Source: Ceratodon purpureus (taxonomy: Eukaryota; Streptophyta; Bryopsida; Pseudoditrichales; Ditrichaceae). From it: DNA of 64,000 bases. Of the stretch, positions 37,633 to 50,824 are shown piece by piece (the first letter of the stretch is position 1; every line of letters starts with the position of its first letter). The stretch spans positions 15,544,467 to 15,608,466 of the forward strand of contig CM026423.1 of the NCBI GenBank assembly GCA_014871385.1, in the 5' to 3' direction. The notes under the pieces were generated by a model. The model saw only the letters and a list, made by a program, of their open reading frames with translations, was not told the origin of the DNA and did no database searches. Both the position numbers and the translations under genes were made by a program.

Positions 37633-40600
37633 AAGTAATATTTTTGCCTAGAATTTTACTGGATGCTCCCTACACCGTAAGGTATATGTGGTAAAATTTG
37701 CAAAGCCAAATTTCATTTTTAGAACCTTCATATAGAAATTTTAGGTTCCAAGCCCAAAATGGGCAGTTTAAAATTAGGTTTTTTAAGAATTTTTTTGGAA
37801 ATGTGTTCATAACTAATCCACTACTCAAAATCTGAAGTGGCCTATGTCAAAAAGCTTACTAAGTTTACAAGGGCAGCCTCTAAAAATTACAAAAACATTC
37901 TTCACAGTTTTTGGTAATTTTGCAATTTTTTCTTTCAAAATTTGTCAAAATTTGAGATTTAGGAAATTTTCAAATATTTTTTTCCAATAATTCAAAAACG
38001 CTTAGACGTAACCTTTGTCCGTTCACTTTTTTTAAAAACCAAAAATATTTGACGTTGTTTAAGTTTTACCATATTGTGGTTTTTGTACCTTCTTCTAGGA
38101 AATAATTTGCATGAAGGCCAAAAAAGTGTAATGAGACTCTAAAATTTTGCATGGAGGTTCCTAACTTCATTACCTACATGGAAAAAAATATGAGCAAAAT
38201 GTTTGGAGTAACAATCATCAAGTCTCCATTGGCAACATTTGGAGTATGCCTTTTGCGCAAATCCAAAAAAAAAAGCCAATAAACTTTGAACTTTATAATT
38301 CACAGACGGTAAAGATTCAACTGTTGAAATTGTAAAATAATAGAATAAAGAACCTAAAAAAAGAAGTACAAAGTAATGCTTTAGAGGTAAAAAAAAAAAA
38401 AAAAAAAAAATCAACAAAAACTCATTATTATTATAAAATTATCACCCATTGGAATCTAAGTAACTATGATCAAAAATATTTTTGGAGTCATTGATTATCA
38501 CATGATTAATGGATGAAGAATAATAAAGCATGTGGAAAATGACCAACCTATAATTTCCAACAAATCTATCTTCTCATGAAAATTTTAATAAATTATAAAA
38601 TGGATCCTTAAGAGAAAATCTAAATCAATTTCAATTATAATATGGCCAGATTTTTCTTCAAATCTTTATTACCATGACACCAAAACTCCCAAAAAATGTT
38701 GCTATAGATAAATTTAGAAGACAACAAGCTTTGTGCTTTGAATTATAATGTGAGCTCCAAGATGTAAGGTTTTCTTCAAGTTAAACTTCATCCATCCATC
38801 TCATCCAATTTGAGTCACTCTTTGCTTGAAGCTTCACAAGTAACACCTTTCCTCAATGTGCCCAACAAAGACAAACAGATCACATTCTTCCTCTTCCTTC
38901 TTCTTTAAAAAACCTCCCTTCTAGAAAATTCGAGACAACAACAAACAATCCTTGACAAGTCAATTGATTTTTCATCCACAAAAATCCGTGAGACAAGAAG
39001 TACAAGAGGATAGTATGACACCCCCAACAGCAAAGCCCCAACTGGAGCCAATGAGGCAACGACATCCGTGCTTCCTGCTTCCTGCATTATGAAAGCAGGC
39101 CTCACTCCGGACAAGCATCTGGACTTCTCATGTGAAGCTGCCCGCAAGTCACACTTGCTGATGAGAAATGTTGCAGGCTGCAATTTCAACCGTGATACAC
39201 CATAGAGTTCTATTTTTTTCTATCATTTGGTTTTTTTTTGCCAACAATTTAAGCTTGCTGTGAAAGTTGAAACTCACATTGCCAGTGTCAACTAGTCAAC
39301 TACCACCAGTGTCTCAACTATACAATCAACTTATGTGCTGTAAAAAGCAAACCCTTCGACATCAGAGGCGACTAATCCTGTCACCAAACCTTCAAATTTT
39401 GTATTCTGTATATTCACAAATCATTTTTGGTAGATATTTGGAACTACTATCCCTTGTCAAATTGCATTGTTCACGGGATGGAGTTGTTTGCTCGTGAGAA
39501 TATCAAGTGAGAAATATACACCCAAAAGTTATGATTTTATTGTAAGTCAACAAAACTTTAAGTCTGTGAGTTCTTCTCCAATTATATGGTTGTTTTTGAC
39601 AATATACATCAAATGGAATCCTTTTATTCATTTTATTTGTCTTTTCTATTTTAAGACTTATCTCAACATCCAAAATTTGGAAAATAGAAATAGGAGTAAG
39701 AAGAGCGTTTTTCATTAACTACTTTTGATAATGAAAAAATAGTTAAATTAATCACCGGGAGTAAAGTTTAGGATCTTTGGCTTCGTTTAGGTATTACCTA
39801 CAAAAAAGGGGATAATTTTCCAAAAAGTGAAAATACAAGGGTGAATATGGATCTCACAAATGAGAAGAAAGTTAGGAAAAAAATGAGAAGCGCCATTTAA
39901 CAATTTTGGGGTTGACAAGAACCGTGTTGTGCACACACTCCTCTTACAAAGCCATGAAGAATATTGTTACTCAGGAACTTATATGGCACAATATACATTG
40001 AATACGGGATGACAAAAGGTGCCTGGCACAAAAACGACAACATGGTAGGTGGTCAAAAGGGTGTTCTGGGAAGCTGTGATTGACACCAACTGGATTGCAA
40101 TGGACGTCAATCAAAGCAAAGTTAGAAGCCCAAGTAGAGACCTGGGAGAGGGGATTAATGTGTGGTGTTCTCTGAGCTTACTCAACCGGAACTTGGGCTT
40201 CACACTCAACTGCGGAATGACAGTCATGTTGTTGTCAGCATGAAAAATATGGAGGATCTGCATAAACTTTAGCTTGCCACTCTCTATCTTGGCCACTTTC
40301 AAGTTTCCACCACCAAAGTAAGTTCTAGTCTATACAATGACCGAGTTGGGAAGGCAATAGTCAAAATCTCATCTCCAAAAGCGGAGAGTCCAAAGTCTTG
40401 GGCTGAAAAATACATTGAAATATTCATATAGAAGCCTTTCCCCGGTCATGGTGTGAAGCCTAAAGGTTGAGTTCAAAGGCCAAGACCTATAAGTTGAAAA
40501 TTTGAAAATTTTCAGAAAATAGAATTTATAAAAAAAATTAAAAAATTGAAAAGATCTAGAAGAAGGTGTACACAATAATAAAAACATTGTAGGAATTTTT

Positions 40601-43600
40601 CAACTATAGGTTCATTATTATGAAAAAGTTGTGATTAAATTGAATTTAACCAATTTTGGTCAATGTAATCTAATTTCAATGATTGATTACCAAAGCATGA
40701 TAAGGCTTGATGAGCATGACTGGTCCATAGCTTCAAAAATTATTTCTTCGTATAGACAATTTGTTTTTAAAAAACCAAAATTTTCTAAAAATGCTAATAT
40801 ATTAGTACAATGGAAGGTGAAAATTTATAATGTAAAGGCATGAATGCAATATAAATTGTATATTGGTTAAAAAGATGTATAAAAAAAATCCGATTTTTTT
40901 TTAAGGACACACAAGAAACCTTTCAAGTATTAAAAAAAAATGTTTGAAAGACACTTAAATCAGGTTCCATTTAAGATTTCATGTGTAATTGTCATGTGGT
41001 AGATAGATCCAACTCAAACACAGCTATAGCATGATAACATGGCCATTTATCATAATAAAAATAACCAAATACGAATTTCAGTTTTCATGTCTAGCTCAAA
41101 TTTTAAGATTAACCCCATAACGATTCATTTTTAAGAAATGCTCAGAACTACAAAAAATTCCAATAATAATGCCTCCTTCAATAGGGTGCACGCTTTAGCA
41201 TACCTGACAAAATTTATTTTGATTTATTTTATTTTATTTGATTTTTAGTCAAAATACCCTGACAGTGTAACAGAAGCCCAGAAACGGAAAGACAAATCAG
41301 CAATATTGAGATAAGAAATCCCAGTCCCTGATCATTTGCCCCAAAATAATAGAAACCATCAACATGCGTCAGCATGTACATTACAGCAGCAGCCTCTTCT
41401 GCAGATTACGTTACCAGACCTCATGGTACAACAATCCCTTCCTTAAAAACAATTTCCCATTATGTGGGTTAAAATGAAACAACAAAATAAAATTAAATAA
41501 CAAAACAAAAACAAACCGCCATGAAGAAGTATAAATGCCTCCGTTGCATAAGTCACCATTGCATCACCCTTTCATGGATGAGGATGAGCAGGCAGTTTTG
41601 CAGGTTGGTTTTTCTTTACTAGTCACCATTGATGATGTCTTATTTGTTATTAAGTTACCACTCTTGATATTGTAATTTGTAGTAGTTCAACTTCTCTTAG
41701 GTGAGCAAGGTGATTCCTGTTGTTAATTTTTTGGGTTATTTATTTTTACTAATATCTTATTATTTTTATTATTCTATGTGTCTGACCAACATTATTTGAA
41801 TAGGTGGTCTTTGTCTACATGAACGTAAAAAAGGAATGATACAATCAAAGATGAGTAATCTCTCTCATCTGATCTTTATTTATTTTTTCCCTTTGGTGAA
41901 GTATATTAACTACATATATGTAATCAAAAAGAAAATAACTAAATTGAGATTCTTTGTATTTCCTAATGCTTTAAAATGATTTTGACTAAGTTCACCCCTC
42001 TAATCAACTTAATGGTTGTTTTCAAAGAGTTGATATTTTACTTTGGTATTATTACTATTTCCATATATTATTAGAAAATTTACAACAAATTCATTGAATT
42101 ATAGTCTAAAGTAATGAAGCATCTTTGTTAGTGAGTAGATTAGATACCTAGTTTTAGAATTTACACCATAGCAAAGTTGAATGGAGTCCATATTTCTTTT
42201 GAAGGGATGAAAAGTCTATTTGGAATCTTTCATCATGAATCTCAATTAATCTTTTGTCGGCCTCAATCTATTGGATGAAATAGCTTAACAAAGATTATTT
42301 TTCTTTAAGTCTAGTAGGCTAGGCTACTTTAGTTTCACAATTTTTTGAACCAAAAAGATGTTATTTTTAAAAAATAAAATTGATTTTTTAAGACTTCTAA
42401 ATTTTATTTTTGAGATTTGATGTTCTTATTATTAGTGTTTTACTGCGGGTCTTGATTTTTTGTTCTTCCCAATTTACATCAAAACTTTGGGCTATAATTT
42501 ATCTATAATTCTTTTGTTATAAAGATGGTACCTTGCTTTCAACACTTTTATTAAAGAACAAGGTAGCACTTTTGTCATTATGTTGGAACCCAAATTTGTT
42601 TGGTGTAAATTCATTCTCACAACTACCATATATATTTTACTTAAAATAGATTGTATAATTTTTACTATTGTGAAATTTGTATTTATCCAATTTAATTTGA
42701 TTTTTAAAATGTTATAATCTACAATATATAAAGTGAGTGGTGTACCATTGCCTCTTTAATTCATGTGCGAATATTAATGATTTAAGATTGAAATGTTTTT
42801 CTACTTATGAAAAATGTTTACATCCACTAAACCTCATGCACTAGCAAAAACGATTGCATATTTCATCCAATAAACAGTTACCACAAAAAAGTTCCCAAAA
42901 CTTCTAAAATACAAAATTTATGATGAAATAAGGCATTTTTTGGTCGTCCCTTTCAAAAAAAAAACCAGAATTTTACAGTAGTGACATACAGAGACTCTAC
43001 TATAATAACAATACCACAATATTTGATCAAGATAAAAATACACATTTAAAAAAAAAAATCACAGCCAAAATTTAACTCATATTATGGACACCACCACACC
43101 GAAATCACTACGTGCCGGTGAACATGTAATGATTTTAAAAGAAACAATACACTGGTGAATATCCCTGTGACTCAAAATAACAACAGAACACCATTTCTGA
43201 AAAATAGAAATTAGTTAGGCCCCTTCAAAATACCATAGTCCAGAGGACATGGTAATTGGGGTTTTACAGCTCATTTCGACGCAACAGGTAATTCTGGTTT
43301 CACAGGTAATTTGGGTATCACCAGTAATTTCAACAGGTAATTCTGGTTTTACATATATTTTATTTTTTTTGGAACAACTTTACAGATAATTTTGGAGTCA
43401 CAGGACAGAAACGTGTACTGTAGAAGAGGAGTTAAGTGAATGGTATGCCAAACAGTGAAAGTAAAAAAGAAACCGCCATCTAAAATGACCACCTGGAATG
43501 CCATTCATGACCCCATAAACCCCATGCATCCATGTCCATGGCCAGGACACATCCATAACATGACATAAGATGCATACATACATAGCATAACATGGGATGC

Positions 43601-43616
43601 ATACATACATGCATAC
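37633..43616. other. Long AT-rich spacer
   Basis: No supported gene in about 6 kb. A-run at 38389-38410. GC-richer islets at 38880-39200 (a minus-strand frame with one hydrophobic segment) and 40030-40330 have no recognised domain and may be exon or transposon relics. CAGGTAATTCTGG is repeated at 43285-43350. A CATA-type microsatellite lies at 43570-43620. Confidence 0.45.
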
Positions 43617-46053
43617 ATGCAGTCAACGGTAGGCCAGTGGCAGAGGCGTCCAGAACCCTTCCCCCTAACTCAACCCCGGTTACCCGGCCCTCCCCCCGGG
43701 TCACGTTCTAACCCATCTCCCCCCCCCTCAAGGCTCAACCCCCTTCTCTCTCCCTCCTCCCCCTTCCTGCCCAACTTCTGTCTCTCCACACTCTCAGTAC
43801 TGCACACTCTACAACCCCCTTGTCGATGCGCTCATCCTCACTCCATATGATCAGTGCTCCCCTCCCCCACCCCACCATGGCCACTCCCTAGTGTCGCCCA
43901 ATTCTCTCTCAAAACACACACAGGTCCCCACACTAGTCCACACAGTCTCTCCAAACTCCCAGTTTGGGTACCACCACCTGTGGTGTGGTGCAGGTGTCTG
44001 AATGCCACGGAGTTTCGGTTCGGATCATGTCTTGAGTTCAGTTGGGTTGAGGGAGTTTCGTGAGTTCAGTTTTGTTGAGGTGAGGTGGGATGGGTGCTGA
44101 GTTAGAGGAGGTCGTGGTGAGATGTGCGGCGTGAGGTGATGGTTTGGGTCGGCATTGGAGGTTTGTGAGCGAGTTAGTGGGTTCATGTGGGCGTTTTAGT
44201 GGCGAGGATAGGGAGGCGGTACTGGTTTTCTGGAGGGATCATCGCAGTGATTTTGTTTGTTTTTTGGTTTTGGAAGTTCTGCGGTTTTTTTTGCTGAGGA
44301 GAGGTGGTTTTTGGGAGAGAGAGAGAGTGGTTTCTTGGTTGCGTCGGCGTGGTGAGGCTAGGTGCCGGGTTTTGGGAGTTTTGTTTGTGTTTTTTTGTTT
44401 TTGAGCCGGGTTCTTTGATTTTGTCCCGGCTGTGTGTCCGGCATAGCGGAGTCGGTTGAGGTGCCTGAGTTGTCTGGAGAGCCTGGAGAGGGCGGTTGGT
44501 TCGTGTTTCCGAGTTTGAGTTGCTTTTGCAGCAGTTTTGGCCGTTGTCTGAGAGCGTCATAAGTTTGTCGATATAGGCGGTACGGAGGGAAGGTTAGTGT
44601 GGTTGTTGGAGATCGCGTGAGAAGAGAGTTATGAGTTGTGTATGTGACGGAAGTTATATCTGGTAGGTTCTCGATCTAGTGTTGGTGCATGAGGTTGTCG
44701 TCATAGAGATTGAGTGAAGAGCTCTAAATTATTCTTTTCGTGGCCAAGCGTAATTGCTGATTGAGAGATGTGTGTAAGTGATGCCGAGTTTATGACTTCT
44801 GACACGCTTGCATTGCCTTAGTGTTGGCGTCTTGGTGGAGGTTAGAGGACTAGGACAACCTTTTTGTTGAAAGTCGACAAGGCCGGGTAGATGAGTTTCA
44901 ATACTCAAGTCGTCCAGAACTTTGCACCGTTCTTGGTGTCTATCTACTACATGCAAATACCAACTGCCGCTACGAAGTTCAAGGTCCAGGAGAGCATCGT
45001 GATACCTTCATGATTTCTTTGCCAGGTTGTGAATTGGCAGGCGCTGGTTCCAGTACATCGCCCATGTGTAGGTGTACGACGGTGTGATCAGAAGGTCGGA
45101 CGCTGCAGTAATAATTGGTGTCACCTGAATGCCCGAAGTTCCAATGAGACCCGATCTTGAGTACCACAGTCTATACCTTCAAGTGCTGCAGTGCACTTTC
45201 AAATAGCGTGCTTAGACAATCCTTAGAGAGAATCCGAATAGTGATCCATTTCTGTGATCCACCATTGATTGAAAGACATCTGCTACTTTGCAAACGAGAA
45301 CTCTAGTGTTTAAGATACCTTCTCCTTCCTGACGGCGATAATTTGCTTTCTATTCCTCCATTGCCAGTCCCTTGAAGTGGAGTGGAGCTGAGCCTTTCTT
45401 GGTCTGTGAGATAGGACTGGGTGACACCTTTCCTCGCCATTTCCAGTCATCTCGGGCAATTGGTTGCTCTTATGTATTGCACATACGTCTCTTCTTAGAT
45501 CATACTTTTTCATCTCATACCCCACCGCAAATATTTACCTCTTAGTCGAACGTACTTTTCTTTTAGAGGCTCAAGATTATACAGCAGTACCCCTTCTACT
45601 TCTTACTGTTGGTAGCAAGTGCCTGTGCAAATGCACCTGGGTCTGCTGTGACTCATGGTGCACTTTACATAGAGCTTTAATTGTCTCAGTACTTTCCCGC
45701 AACCTTTTTCTCAAGCATTGGTCGATCAAGCTTGTCGGGCTCAATTGCAACTTGAAGCAACGTCCAGTCCCGACCGAGTCCGTTGATTTTTCAACTTTCC
45801 TTCGGCGTCGAAGCACTGGGAAACCTCACCAAGCCTACTGTGTGACTTTCAATCACAAGGGGGTACATACTCAGCGCATCATTCATCAACTTCCAGAAGT
45901 TGAATCTCCTACATATGATACAATAGTTGCTACTGTATAGCTTGATTCAAGACAGATCTGTCTATACCGGTATGGACCAGCAGGATCACGGAAGCTGAAG
46001 TCACGAGGCACAGACGTACCTGAATTACGACTTTGCTCAGACAGCAAGCAGTC
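43617..46053 (+). other. Upstream region of the PHD-finger gene with a strand switch in C/G content
   Basis: 43640-43990 is strongly C-rich on +, and 44000-44540 strongly G/T-rich, a sharp GC-skew switch near 43990. Such switches often mark promoter/leader boundaries in plants. The open frames here (for example 45464-45940) show no domain and may be leader sequence. Transcription start not determined. Confidence 0.4.
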
Positions 46054-47961
46054 ATGGATCGCGTGCGGGGCTCGACGGTCGAATGTAACATGTGTGGTGA
46101 CGTGGGATTTCCTGACAAACTCCAGCAATGTAAAGCCTGTGTTCGCGTCCAACACATGTACGTATTCTCTCCTCGATTAAGCCTGGCGATTTCAAGTATT
46201 GGACTTTTGAGTTTACGCTAATTGATCTACACCTGATCTAGGCACCAGATATTTTCAGCCGTTTTTCAGACTTGTGGTGTTCAGGAGTGCACAGTCCATG
46301 CCTGCAGTCAATGGAGCCGATTAGGAGGAATCATAGCTGCATCTGATATATCTCTTCGCTCATGAGTTGTGCTGTTTGAGGTTTTATTGTCAATTGCTGG
46401 AGAGTTGTGTAGTAATGGAGTTTTGCTCATCGTGGGAGAGGGTTGAGATTTGCAATTACGTAATAGCTCTCGTCAGACCGGTAATGACAGATCCTGATCA
46501 ATTGTCAAAGAATTTTTTTCGTATAATATTTTCCGTCATAGCTATATTGGAAAGAACCGAAGTTTGAAATCGAGCGGAAGGCCCTTGTTTTCCTGGCTTG
46601 TAGCGACTGATTCAAGTTTAGATGTGTTCTGTAAGTTGAAACTGATCATTGTCATACCGGCTTGCGACGCACAATCGCAGTTTGATCTAGCACTTTGGAA
46701 GGTTTTTGGGATTCTTATCGTGGTATCAATTCCTTGTAGCAGCCTTTCTCTTTTGATTGGCAGTCTGTAGTTATATCTCGTCTTTGTCGACCGTCATGGC
46801 CGTTTAAGATGCCCGTGTAGATTGGTAACGGAAATCCTTGACGTATTGTATATGTTCTACTCGATCTTATTTTATTTTACTTTTGTTATAAGTGCTCGAG
46901 TGTCAGCTTGCTACTGGGATACCTTTAGGCCACAAGAGCCTCATCGATCACATGTGGCAGCGTCTGCACCAACAGATCCCAGTATTTTTGGGCTGCTCTT
47001 GAACAGTCGTGAATAATCTGTGATTCTATCCAACTGGAAGTTGAATTTGAACTCACAAGTTTATTGTGGTCATTGTTTGGCAGATACTGTTCCATATCAA
47101 AAGAGGGACTCGAAACTGGAAGTTGGGTCTGTGATTGGTGTAGATTAGAAAAACAAAGGAAAAAAAAACCTCAGGAACATGCCGATGTCGACATGAAAGT
47201 AGCCACTCAAGAATTTTCACAGTGTACACTAAAATCTCCAGACAATGGCCTCAAGATTCTAATCGAGGCGGTGTTGTCGACCAAGGAGGAATTCCTCCCT
47301 CCACTGTCTGCTGCGGCCAAGGTTACGGGCGAACCCAGCCCTACTGCGAATTGTGGCTCCAACTGTTCTTCAAGTGTAGAAAGTGAGAAAGCACTGAGCT
47401 CTGGCTGGCTTGGTGATGCAAGTTCGAATCTGCGCAAACAGCGCGTTACAACAGACACCAGCATCTCAGATGAGGAAGGCAGTACCGGAACTGTGCAGGT
47501 ACTTCATCTACTCATCCTAACCAAAAAAAATCTGTTCCTATCATGTTGTGCATTATTTTCCAATTTTGATGTAACTTTAATCAGCATAAACTCCAAGGCT
47601 TGAATCCTTGCAAATCGAATTCAACTCTAACAGAAGGTCACATCATCTTTTTCCACAGAACAACGAACAACGCGTGCGAACAACAGGTGCAGCTTGTGTA
47701 ATCAAGCGAAGTCCAAGCAGCCTCCGTTGCAGAGTCCGAAGCAGCAAAGAGACGAAACAAAAGGTTCAATTGGATGTGAAGGCATTGAAGACGCAGTTAT
47801 CTCTACCATCAAGGCACAATGCACCTGCACCTCTGAAGAGACTTTCTTCTCTGAAGGTCTTATCCCGCTCCAACAACACCAACACCAACATCAACACAAT
47901 GAGAGACGAGCAACCCAGAGGTCTTGTCCGCCGTTACAAATCACTCTCCGACATCTGCTAG
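46054..47961 (+). CDS. PHD-finger protein, plant type, 273 aa
   Basis: Three exons: 46054-46157, 47084-47498 and 47659-47961, with GT-AG introns (the first is 926 bp) and closing phases. The N-terminus has a C4HC3 zinc-finger pattern: CNMC at residues 12-15, then a Cys pair around KAC, QH, YC and finally CDWC, i.e. C-x2-C-x11-C-x2-C-x4-H-x2-C-x14-C-x2-C. The first intron falls just after the His. The middle is Ser-rich and disordered-looking. The C-terminus has LKRLSSLKVL and ends RRYKSLSDIC, like the RRYK-type tails of plant PHD/RING-like proteins. PHD fingers typically read histone H3 tails, so a nuclear chromatin role is inferred, not shown. A zinc-knuckle-looking frame overlaps exon 3 but lacks the conserved tail. 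Confidence 0.8.
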
Positions 47962-50040
47962 GGAGTCCGAACCCATTACTCACTACCCATGTTCAAAACT
48001 TGCAGCTTGGATTACATCTTGACGTTTGATCAGCATACTAATCAGGCAGATTACTGAAACAAACTCTTAATTTTAGTGGAAGAAATTCCTGTCTGCTTTG
48101 TCTTCAGTAATCATGGATGGAGTACAGACTCAAAATCTGCTGTGGACTTGTCTTCAAAGCAGAGATGAATTCTCTACGTCTTGGCAAACTGGGAATGGTT
48201 TGGTAGTACTGACGTATGACTCAAAGCTTAAAGCGATGACATTGTCATCAGTTGCAACATCTGATCCGCAGACATCTGGTTCATACTTTTGGACTTATGC
48301 CACAAACACGGTACTCCAAGCCGAAACGTAATTAAGGGATGTGTATAGGGACAAGGAAATGGGGGGATCCATTCACATACTGTTCACTGTTAAAGTAGAG
48401 ACTCTCAAGTGGCTGGTAATACCTGACACAGGCTATTTTGGTCTGTCAAACTGTTGGAAGTGTATTCATTTTTACAGTATTTGTGCTCGTTTGCCGTATA
48501 CCGGTATTGTATTTGTCCCTTTATTGTGTTTTACCTGCCATGGGATTTTGTATGCTTGGACATGATGATGGAGGATGGTATCTGTGAGCTGTGTTGAACG
48601 TAAGTTGTGTTTGAATCTGAAATCATTTCGAAAACAGATTGTGGTGGAGTATGTGGAGTGAATTTGTTTGTACCGGTTCAAAAACAGAAGATTTAAACTT
48701 GCTGGTGTCTCTCTTTGGTATGATGAGTTTGGGAAATATAATAAAATCTGTTTGTATTATGAAAATGTATACAAGGGTTTTCTTTGAGTTCCCATCTGCA
48801 GTCCCTGATCATGATTGGATGAAATGGGTTTTTCTGTCTATTATCTAGTAAAATCTAGAACTTCTTTGTGGAAAACTACCAACATTTCCTTTCTGATATG
48901 AAATGTTGTATTACAGTACGCTGTACTTACTACTGGCTGTATGAAGGGGAGGTTTTGTATTAGTAAAGAAATTGATTGTACTATAATGTGTCATACGGAT
49001 GAGGTTGTCCTACAATTCAGAGCCATATTAGCAAGTCACATTTGACTGTAGCTGGAAATAAGATCTGAAGTGATCTGTGACTCACTATAACATTTTAGCC
49101 ATTCTCTGATTTAGGACATGTTTGGCCACTTCACTGTTCTGGGTGTGATATTATCAATTCCAAAGAGTTGAAACCAGAGAAGATGAGGCTTTTCAAAAGG
49201 TTTCACAAGTTTGCAGCCACAAACTGCTTGACCCGTCTTCTAATAACACTTTGCAATATCATGAGTGGCAGCTAGGGCCCATTCCCTAGGTGTCCCACCT
49301 CGCTCCCTAGCATGCTTAATGAATGACTTCAATTTGTCATGGCGGACATGGCATGTCCTGCTTTGTAGCCTGCACACTTGGGTACTATTCCCATCTGGTA
49401 AAATCTTTAAATGCACCACCCCACATCCTCCAAAACACCCAAAAAACCCATGTCAAATTCCCCTTGCATGCCCATCTCTTCAATTCATGCACACTCGAAA
49501 ACCAAGCTACTCGCCCCCTTGCATGCCCAACTCCCCAACTCGTACCACCAGACCCCCCTAAGCGCCCCATCAAACACAACCCTAAATGATTTTCTAATGA
49601 TTCACACAGAAAACACTTTGCCACGCGGCCTACATACACACGTCTTTTCCGCAAAATGATTGAATTATTCAACCCAATGGGCCACATCATGAAAACCAAC
49701 ACACTCGATCGCTCGTACCACCATCAAATCCTCACGCAAGGACAGAGCTTATCTAGGTTGGTAGCAGGGAAGATGAAATGGAAGCAAGGTAAAAGAAGAA
49801 AATACTCCACTGGGCCCCACTGCCGAGTCAACAAAACACTCCCCCCAAAGCACACCCCCCACATGGCCCCCCCTCATTGGCCCCATCCCCCAGCTCACCC
49901 GGAATCAAAATAACAAGAGCGGTGGCCACTGCCCCTCATTCATCCATCCGGTGGTACATTCATCCATTCAGGCATCCGACAGCGCCCGGATGATCCTCCC
50001 CATTCGTGCCGTGCATTGGGATCGGCGCGGGTTCTGTCGA
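47962..50040. other. 3' region of the PHD-finger gene and C-rich spacer
   Basis: 47962-48700 is probably 3' UTR. 49400-49900 is C-rich on + with long chance frames on both strands. No gene supported. Confidence 0.45.
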
Positions 50041-50098
50041 CCAGGATTCCTGTACTAGTAACTTACTATCAGGATTTCTGGACTAGTAACTTACTACC
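50041..50098 (+). repeat. Tandem duplication of about 29 bp
   Basis: ACTAGTAACTTACTA, preceded by CAGGATT-CTG, occurs twice in succession (about 50042-50070 and 50071-50098). Confidence 0.7.
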
Positions 50099-50422
50099 TC
50101 CCTTCCTCCGCCCGCCTTGCGTGTCCAGCTTTCCAGCTTGCCAAAGGCCGCCTTTCTTCCTCTCTTTTCTAATGTTTTGTTTTGGTGAGTCCCATGAAAA
50201 CAATTTTAATTTGCATCACACCCAAAAAACGAAAAAAAAAATGAAAAATTGAAAAAAAAAAAAGGAACAATTTCATTTCCAACTCATTATTGACTCATTG
50301 TTTCAGGAGGTTACCTGTCCAAGTTGTCCACGTTGTTCCGGATTTTAGCGAAGTGGAAAATTGAAACAAAATATTCGTGTCCAAATTTTTTTTGAAAATT
50401 GAATATAAAAACAATCAGGGTT
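50099..50422. other. Spacer
   Basis: A-runs near 50225-50265. Nothing else recognised. Confidence 0.5.
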
Positions 50423-50824
50423 AAGGTTGAGGCACCCATAGCTTACCTCGTACCGATAACTAATCAGTAGACTTCTCCATTTCCGAAGAGTTTTCAAATT
50501 CATAATCTTTGGAGATTTAGAATAAAGTATCAAGTAAGATTGGTAGATAGGAAATCATATGGGAATATTCTGGTAGTAGCATAGTGATCAAGTTTTGGTG
50601 TCATGGTGGTTGGTTTTAGGTGAGCCTATTTATTGGTTATATGTATTACAAAAAAAATGTTTTCCAAAATTCATAGTAAATTAAATATTGAAGTAAACAT
50701 GACATTTAAAGTTGCATTCATCCTTAAACTTATTTCTTCTTTAAGGAAAAATCTCCCTCAACTTATACACTTCCAATCTTAGTGGCAAATCTCTTAACTG
50801 GTCGGTTGTAGGTGCCTCGACCTT
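50423..50824 (-). mobile_element. MITE, copy 2 of a two-copy family, 402 bp
   Basis: Terminal repeats AAGGTTGAGGCACCCATAGC and the complement of AAGGTCGAGGCACCTACAAC. The element is the reverse-complement counterpart of 9933-10344 along its full length, with substitutions and small indels indicating moderate age. Confidence 0.8.

Noticed and set aside
41112..41472. TTAA followed by CCCCATAACG with a GGGTTAA downstream
   Set aside because: The ends do not pair beyond a few bases, so it is not counted as another TTAA element.
45464..45940. 158-codon + frame upstream of the PHD-finger gene
   Set aside because: Composition is unremarkable, there is no domain, and it lies where the leader of the PHD-finger gene is expected.
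47694..48029. Alternative frame in exon 3 of the PHD-finger gene with a CSLC-like start
   Set aside because: The other frame joins in phase with exon 2 and ends in the conserved RRYKSLSDIC tail.
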